From NCBI GenBank assembly GCA_029891345.1, contig CM056995.1, positions 219,816,260 through 219,880,259 of the forward strand: a DNA stretch of 64,000 nucleotides. The letters are read 5' to 3'. This DNA comes from Dryococelus australis (lineage: Eukaryota; Arthropoda; Insecta; Phasmatodea; Phasmatidae). Made by a program: the position numbers and the translations under genes. A model generated the notes under the pieces. It did not search any database. It saw only the letters and a program-made list of their open reading frames with translations, and was not told the DNA's origin. Below are positions 57,669-64,000 of this stretch, piece by piece. Positions within the stretch are counted from its first letter, which is position 1. Each line of letters opens with the position of its first letter.

Positions 57669-57788
57669 GGAATGCAAGAGCATGAAGTCGGGAATCCAAT
57701 TAGGACGCCATACCGGCTAACAAACACAACCGGAATGCAAATGCAGGAAGTTAGGTAGGATATAAGCATAAAGAGACTGACATTGTAG
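57669..57788 (+). repeat. Direct repeat copy flanking the MITE, left
   Basis: Shares with 58258-58395 the phrases GGAATGCAAGAGCATGAAGT, GAATGCAAATGCAGGAAGTT and GTAGGATA-A/G-AAGCA ... GTAGTATA. The MITE at 57789 lies between the two copies. Confidence 0.65.
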
Positions 57789-58212
57789 TATAGGCTGTTC
57801 ACAGTAAAGTGAGCACTTTTGAAAGCCCTGATTAAGATCTACCTGTATGCATGTTGTGTGTTCTTCCGCCTTATGTAAAATTAACATTGCCATGGGACTC
57901 ATCACTTTATTCATCCTTCGGTAAAGTGCAACGATAAAATTTTTATAAAAGTAAATATTTTACAAATGTGATTATTTTTACACGTCGATGCATTAAAATA
58001 CAGAAAGCGAAATAAATAATTAAAGTCGTCACAAATAGTTACCTGACACTTTCAATACGACGTTAAGGCATGGAACTACTTTCCTTCCATCGTTACCAAC
58101 TTTACTGTGCGCAAATCACTTCGTGTGCAGGTGAAAATATATACAGGTAAGAGCATTGACTGTTTTCTAAGGTTGATTTCGAAAGTGCTCACTTTATCGT
58201 GAACAGCCTGTA
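57789..58212. mobile_element. TA-flanked MITE, type B (424 bp)
   Basis: Terminal inverted repeats of about 33 bp differ at 2-3 positions. The left begins TA-TAGGCTGTTCACAGTAAAG; the right is the complement of TA-CAGGCTGTTCACGATAAAG. TA bounds both ends. The interior is unrelated to type A, while the termini are shared. No coding capacity. Confidence 0.88.
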
Positions 58213-58257
58213 GGGATCGTGGCTGGAGTAGGGGCTGCAGAGCCAGGAGGCAGGGTG

Positions 58258-58395
58258 GAATGCAAGAGCATGAAGTTGAGACATTCGGTAGGATAGAAGC
58301 ACACAGAGAAATTGGCCGTCGTAGTATAGTATAGAATATTGCAGAGAAAATAGTAGCATCCAGAATGCAAATGCAGGAAGTTTCCAGCTGTACTA
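58258..58395 (+). repeat. Direct repeat copy flanking the MITE, right
   Basis: Second copy of the segment described at 57669, with rearranged order of the shared phrases (a GAATGCAAATGCAGGAAGTT block at 58376). Confidence 0.6.
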
Positions 58396-60904
58396 GTAGA
58401 CAAAATGGCCGTTGTCTGCGCATACTGACTGACAAAAGGACAAACCCACATCCCTCATGAGTCAAACGCCACAATGAGGATATCTCCTCGCTTGAGCACT
58501 TTTGGGGTAGACAAAATGGCGGCCGTCTTCTTACTGGCTGACAAAATGGCCGCCGATGCCAACTTTGGACGAGTTTTGAGGGAAAATATACCGACTTTGT
58601 AAGTTTTTGAGGGAAATTGGGAAACTTTTTCGATCAAAAAAGAAATTTTTTTTCAAAAAAGGCAAAACCAAAATGTCCGCCGTGGCGCCATGGCTCTGCA
58701 GGCAGGAGCCAGTTGGCCTGGAACCTATCATTTTCTAACAACTTGAGTAGTTACAGAAATATGATAGAAAAACCTTTGTTTTCCTTCAGGCAGCTCTATA
58801 TTCCAAAACGGCGGTTGTAGACTGCTAATGAGCTTATTTTATTTTTTTCATATGTGCTATCATTGTACTAAGGTTGTGCTAAAATTGATCAAACGGTTTC
58901 TTTGAAATGGGAGTCTAAACACTAAAGACTGTTCAACCTTTCAAAGATAAGTGACTGACATGCAAATTGCGTGCTTAAGTGGGGTAAATTAAAATAACTA
59001 GATCGTATGATCTTTGAAAGATTTTTGCAACTGGTATGAATAGTTTGCCAAAAAAACTCGTGCTTCGGACGTTTGCCACTGCTAAAACTAACTTGTCAGT
59101 GAAAATCTGCAGTGAAATATAAAGGGTAAAAACAGAGAAAAGACTGGGATTAGCCATAGTCATTATAAAAAAAAGTGTAGGCAGGATACAATATACGGCG
59201 AGAGTGATCTCGTAAACTGGTTTATCCTCCGTTAAAGTTTCCGTACAGCTGGATCACACCAAGTCGCGGGTACACCCAGGATTGTGGTTTGCAGGAGGGG
59301 GCATGGCCTGATAAATAAAAAAATCTGCAAACTACAGACAGACGGATTTCGACAAAGTTCGTACTCGTACACTCTGTATATTGTGTTCAGAAACATGTGG
59401 ACATAGTTTGTTTGCAAATAATACGCCTATGATCAGTAACTTTATAACAGCTTTTATTATAAAAATAAAAGACTATTTTACAACTTAAAATTGTAATAAA
59501 CGAAAAATAAAAATGCAATTTATACATATTTTAAACATCAACCATATACTTGCAACAACTCATTTAAAAGATTTGTGTCATCAACTCAAGATGTTTTGTT
59601 ACTGGTATCTACAAAATTATAGGACAATATGACACATATTTCAATTTAAAGCAAAGAATTTTACACAAAATTTAGTATGCCTAGCAGTTTAAATATTTTT
59701 GGGGCCTTAGGGGAAGTGGGTTAGGGTACGTGCCCCAGCGGTGTACGCGTCACACAGCCATACCATTTATATACAGTCTTTATCCTATGTTCATTTATAT
59801 TGTGTTTCTTAAGTTTATTTCATATCAAAACTGACACAGTTTTGTATCTTCCTTCAATATAAAATTATGTTTTTATTATGATAATTCTGCCATAACGCTG
59901 TTGTGGCTAACTTTAGTACATAAACATTTTTGGTTAAATTTTATATCGTTTAAATCTCTCCAGTGCCTATGGATAAGTACTCCTGTGGATCAACTTTTTT
60001 TGTCTTGTATGTCATGGTTGATATTTTACATCCTAACATTTAATTCACTATAGTTAAAGTTCCTAGACTTTATGTTCATAGTTGTGTTAGATCTCTGTTT
60101 TACTTGTCAGGGTATTTGCCATTTTGCTGTTGGCATTTCATGTCTTGCTTCTTTTTTTTTATGTCTTTAGTTCTCAGATATACACTTGTGCAGCAACTTA
60201 TGTCAATTTGTATGTAATTTGTACCATATCATGGATATTCGTGTTATAGTTTATGCCTTTATATAATAATTTGCAAAGGTAATTTCTATTGCTATTTTTA
60301 CATTTGAAATCGCTGTATTATAATTAATATTATTTAATAATTTTCGTTACTTATCTCCGGTAAGTAAGTCAACTTTTTTTATTATCTTTATTGTCACTGT
60401 ATTTGTAATTCACTTGGTACAGTGTAAGAGAAGGTAATTACGCTTTAACTACGGCATAAATAAGGGCGCGATTCCCAATTAGACTGACAAACTTCGGGAG
60501 GTGATTCTTTATGTAAAAATAATTAGATAATTTACAGGATACTTACTACATAAAACGAATATCAAGGGAGTGAAAAGCCCTTAAAATTCGCGATTTTGAA
60601 TAGTGTTCTTGCCACGTATCGGAAACGAAGTGAAATAAAACTACGATTATCCGTTTAACAAGTTATGTGGTTGAGACCGTCAACCTAAGAGCAAATCCGT
60701 AATAACCCCCCCTCCCCCCCACGGCCGTAATGAATATAACAGCGCTAGCCACCCTCTTGTTGTATACATATGTACAGTCAGGAATTGTGAATGGTTGATG
60801 CATGTTTCTCGAGCAGTAGCATCTACATTTAAAAAAAAAAGAACTGTTCTCTGGTTGCAAATGCCTAGGACCTGCCGTTTTCAAGATATATCAGTGATAG
60901 AAGA
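58396..60904. other. Unassigned; cluster of ATGGCsGCC motifs at 58.40-58.70 kb
   Basis: No genes are recognised. Between 58404 and 58700, AAAATGGCCGTTG, AAAATGGCGGCCG, AAAATGGCCGCCG and AAAATGTCCGCCG recur. From 59.4 to 60.6 kb the DNA is AT-rich and featureless. Confidence 0.5.
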
Positions 60905-61095
60905 AAATTGTTCGATTTATTGGGTTTTACGTCGCACGGTTATGCACATGGGACCTCTAGATTACAGTAGGCCCCAGCCCACTTGACTACCGACTCGATA
61001 CACGTAAATACACTCTAGCCATGCTGGGTTTTGGGATCAAATCCACGACCCTCGCCACATAGGTGTGACGCCTTATAGACCACGGCCACCGAAGA
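60905..61095 (-). repeat. tRNA-derived SINE
   Basis: On the minus strand, GGTGGCCGTGGTCTATAAGGCG (A-box region) and GTCGTGGATTTGATCCC (B-box region) are spaced as in a tRNA. They are followed by an unrelated body of about 120 bp ending near GTAAAACCCAATAAATCG. This tRNA head plus body is the SINE layout. Confidence 0.7.
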
Positions 61096-64000
61096 AAATG
61101 GTTCAGACTAAAGTTGCTTGGATCCAAGGCGCTAATAACTTGAAGTGAAAATATCCCCGTACGAGGAAGGGTAAAGAATACACAAATGTCGATTTTGTTA
61201 ATTTAACTGGAACGCCGAATTCATTAACACCCCTCAATCGTGAATATGAAGATGTAATCAATACAATGATAGTTTTCGGTCATTCCAAGATCGCTTAAGG
61301 TCAGTAAAAAATATCTGCACATAACATGACTTCTTCAATATCTTTACTACTTTTCACATCATACAGTAGTTTTGTCAGTGATAATTCTGCTTAAATAAAT
61401 AATTAACTTGATACTACAGTATATATAACTTGGTTGACACCGACGACTTGCCAAGAGGCAGTGTGTAGAAAAAATTCGTGACTTTTAAAATGTCCACAAT
61501 CGGACCATATTTGTATTATAATTTTTGTCAGCCTTGGGACATTCGGTTTCCGTCTTCTGTTTGGACGTCTACAATACTTAAAGTTTCCGTAAATTTATGG
61601 AAATATTAACAGAAACCGACCGTTGACTTACGGAAATTCAGATCGTAGATGAAATATACGGAAATCTGTCTGTCAAATGCAAGGTACGGAAAAGTACGTA
61701 AATGTCCGTTGTAACATGCCAGTTCATGTAAATAATAATAGCTTGTAAGTGACTATAATGAAAACAGGAGATGAACATTATCAACATTGTCCTTGAGAGC
61801 CCTCGTTCTGGCCACATCTGACCAACAGGGGCAAACGAAGAGGAAGATAATTGAGAGAAAGGGGCAGAGCTTAGCTTGCCTCCGTTCCACAAGCGTCAGT
61901 TTACGGAAACATCCATTAAACAAAGTAAAAGGTTCCGTAAATTTACGGAAAGATCTGAAGCATTTTTACTGGCACTTTTACCTAAAATGATGTGAAAAAA
62001 AAAATTTCAGTGTATAAATTAGGCAGCCTGTACAATAAAACTCACCTGAAATATTTTAAGAGGTCATTCGTTTCTTTTAGAGAATATAAATACTTATGCA
62101 TCGCAACTTATAGCCAATAGCCTAACTCCTAAGGGAAATATACGCTCTTGAAAATCGCTTTTATAATTCGTCTTTTTCACAACTAATCGAGAACGGCAAT
62201 ATTCTGAACAATATTTTGAGTTATCGAGATCTTCAACATATAAAGTAACTAGTGTTAAGACCGCCCCTCTACATACATCAAATTGCACAGAATTGTTTTG
62301 CAAATGCATGCTATGGCATTGTGATGCTGTCGTCTTAACCGGTACGCCTTATCGAACAGAAAAATGTCCTCTTGCTGCAAGTGGCACAGTTTTTTTTATG
62401 TACAAAAATATCGGTGGTGACATTGCAGTGCCTGTCACCTACGCAATGCATCATACATGTGGAGGTAAATTCATTGTCAACAACAGATAGTGGGACGATT
62501 ACAGTACGTGTGAAGTCATAGGTTTACCAGACATCTCTAACCACTGTGGAGTGTGTCAGGCATTAGTGATGTAAAGGAAAGTCCTAGTTAGTTGATACTG
62601 CGCGCCAGTCTACTATACGCCGCTGTATCCTCTGCACAGAACATGCTTGTGCATTTATCGAACACCTGCTGCATAAATCATGTACCCTTAAACCATAAAC
62701 TTGCAGTAGTAACGCTATTTCGTTTGCCGCATGTTCTAACTGCTTAAACAAGGGAACTTACAGCTTAATAAGGAGCCTTGTAAAATATTGCTGACGACTG
62801 TTGCTAAAATCTTAACATTCAAGAATTGGTCTCGTAAATCACTGTCATACTTTTTCATTTGGTCATCAAACTGCTCAAAATTTTGGTTTAAGGAAGTCGG
62901 AAGATTGTGATGACACCGAAACCTTACCAATCACCCCAGTTTTTGTTCGCATCAGCAGGCCTAGCATTAGTTTCCCTCAAGGGCGTTTTACGAACTCAGT
63001 CTCTCAGACACACGCGCAGCAACAACGGTTTCTATGAAAATACCAAACATGTAAATGGTAAGCGACCAACAGAGGGATAATGAAAATCCGGGTAACAATG
63101 TTGTAACGTCTGGTAAAATATGGTAAATATTTGTTATTTCGAACTTAATGACCATTCAAGAGCAATTAACCTATTTTATGTTAATTTTGTAACACCTAGC
63201 TATTATATTTTCATTTTGATGTTTAATTAACAGTAATGATATTTACGGAAATAAGTATAAAAAAGGTATTAAAATAAAATTGGCACTACTGTTTGTGTAT
63301 TCTGGGGTGCGAAAACGCATTGTCCAGAGATAGCATCGGCGCCATATTGGTTCTGATATATCGTCGAGAATTGAAGGCCGTGGATTGTGTGAGCCGGCGG
63401 AGAAAGTAAATTTTTATCAGTTCAAACTGTGTAATCCGGAGATTTTTGGAACAAAATTGAAGAAGAGTGAAGAACAGAATTATGTAGAAAATTCAGCGAT
63501 CGGGGGCTATTTTTCAAGAAATTCATTAAATTACATTTGGTTAAAATTGAAGACGCTTAGGTCAAGAGAAACGCTTGTAATGAATATCAAGATCGTCATA
63601 CTACTCCTTGCCATAGATGAGTAACCTCCAAATTAATGTGGGAAAAGTTAAACATGAGTAATTCGGCCAACTTTTTATAAATATTCTCTTAATTTGTCGC
63701 CAATGTGTAAGTTAACTGAAATACGTGCGCCCAAGTTAAGTATCAACTTTTGGCAAAATATTGCTGTTTTTTACAGCCATTTGAATTTTTCAATTACTTT
63801 TTAATGTGCATAAATTCACTAGTTTTTGCCCACAAGTGCATGAGTGATAGAAATACTGTAGTCTGCTACCGAGCTGTAGTCGGAGCCTATTTGAAAACAG
63901 CGGTACGTAATTGAAATATTTATTCTAACATTGAGTATTAAGTTTTGGTAATATTAACTGAGCTAGAGTAATGCTCGCCACAATCCAGAGTAATTATTTT
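61096..64000. other. Unassigned; TACGGAAA motif cluster at 61.58-61.95 kb
   Basis: No gene is recognised. ACGGAAA recurs at least six times in 61580-61945. At 63385-63624 an 80-codon plus-strand frame ends NIKIVILLLAIDE just before GAGTAAC, which could be a donor site, but no partner exon was found. Confidence 0.45.

Overview
This window looks like intergenic DNA from a large, repeat-rich arthropod genome, probably an insect. A nuclear insertion of mitochondrial DNA reads correctly only with the invertebrate mitochondrial code (AGA at Ser positions, TGA at Trp) and has the ATP6-COX3 order. Helitron, Polinton/Maverick, Ty3/gypsy, Jockey-type LINE, MULE and TA-flanked MITE sequences are all present. 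No intact, recognisable host gene was found. Nearly every coding-like stretch is a decayed mobile element or endogenous virus-like element.

Layout. 1-2.55 kb: nothing recognised. 2.57-9.98 kb: a decayed Ty3/gypsy element on the minus strand (gag, two zinc knuckles, protease, RT/RNase H, integrase), flanked by two LTR-like direct repeats, with a 239-bp MITE at its left. 9.98-14.6 kb: mostly unassigned, except a convincing minus-strand exon of a MULE-type transposase with splice signals at both ends. 14.65-26.75 kb: a very AT-rich, broken Polinton/Maverick (adintovirus-like) element carrying protein-primed DNA polymerase B, integrase with chromodomain, packaging ATPase, adenain-like protease, parvovirus-type PLA2, two capsid-type proteins, a fibre-like repeat protein and small zinc proteins. 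30.0-30.76 kb: a fragment of a Cys-rich (CXC-like) repeat-associated gene, cut by the LTR of a second gypsy element.

30.76-39.4 kb: gypsy element 2 on the minus strand. Its left LTR holds a Helitron with exact ends, and the right LTR preserves the empty site. Its RNase H is split by a Jockey-type LINE fragment. 39.45-51.31 kb: an imperfect inverted repeat about 11.9 kb across, with arms of about 4.4 kb. Each arm holds three related zinc-finger genes that appear derived from the N-terminal modules of Polinton-type polymerase and virion proteins. The spacer holds a MITE, a tRNA-Leu-like sequence and a short ORF. 52.7-57.5 kb: a satellite of about 118-119 bp interrupted by a 1.8-kb unknown insertion and by a two-piece NUMT (ATP6-COX3 forward, COX1 reversed). 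57.5-64 kb: another MITE inside a duplicated segment, a tRNA-derived SINE, and otherwise unassigned DNA.

Most of these parts do not work together as a system. The exceptions are the Polinton, a former virus-like replicating and packaging gene set, and the inverted-repeat zinc-finger family, which is the best candidate here for something undescribed.
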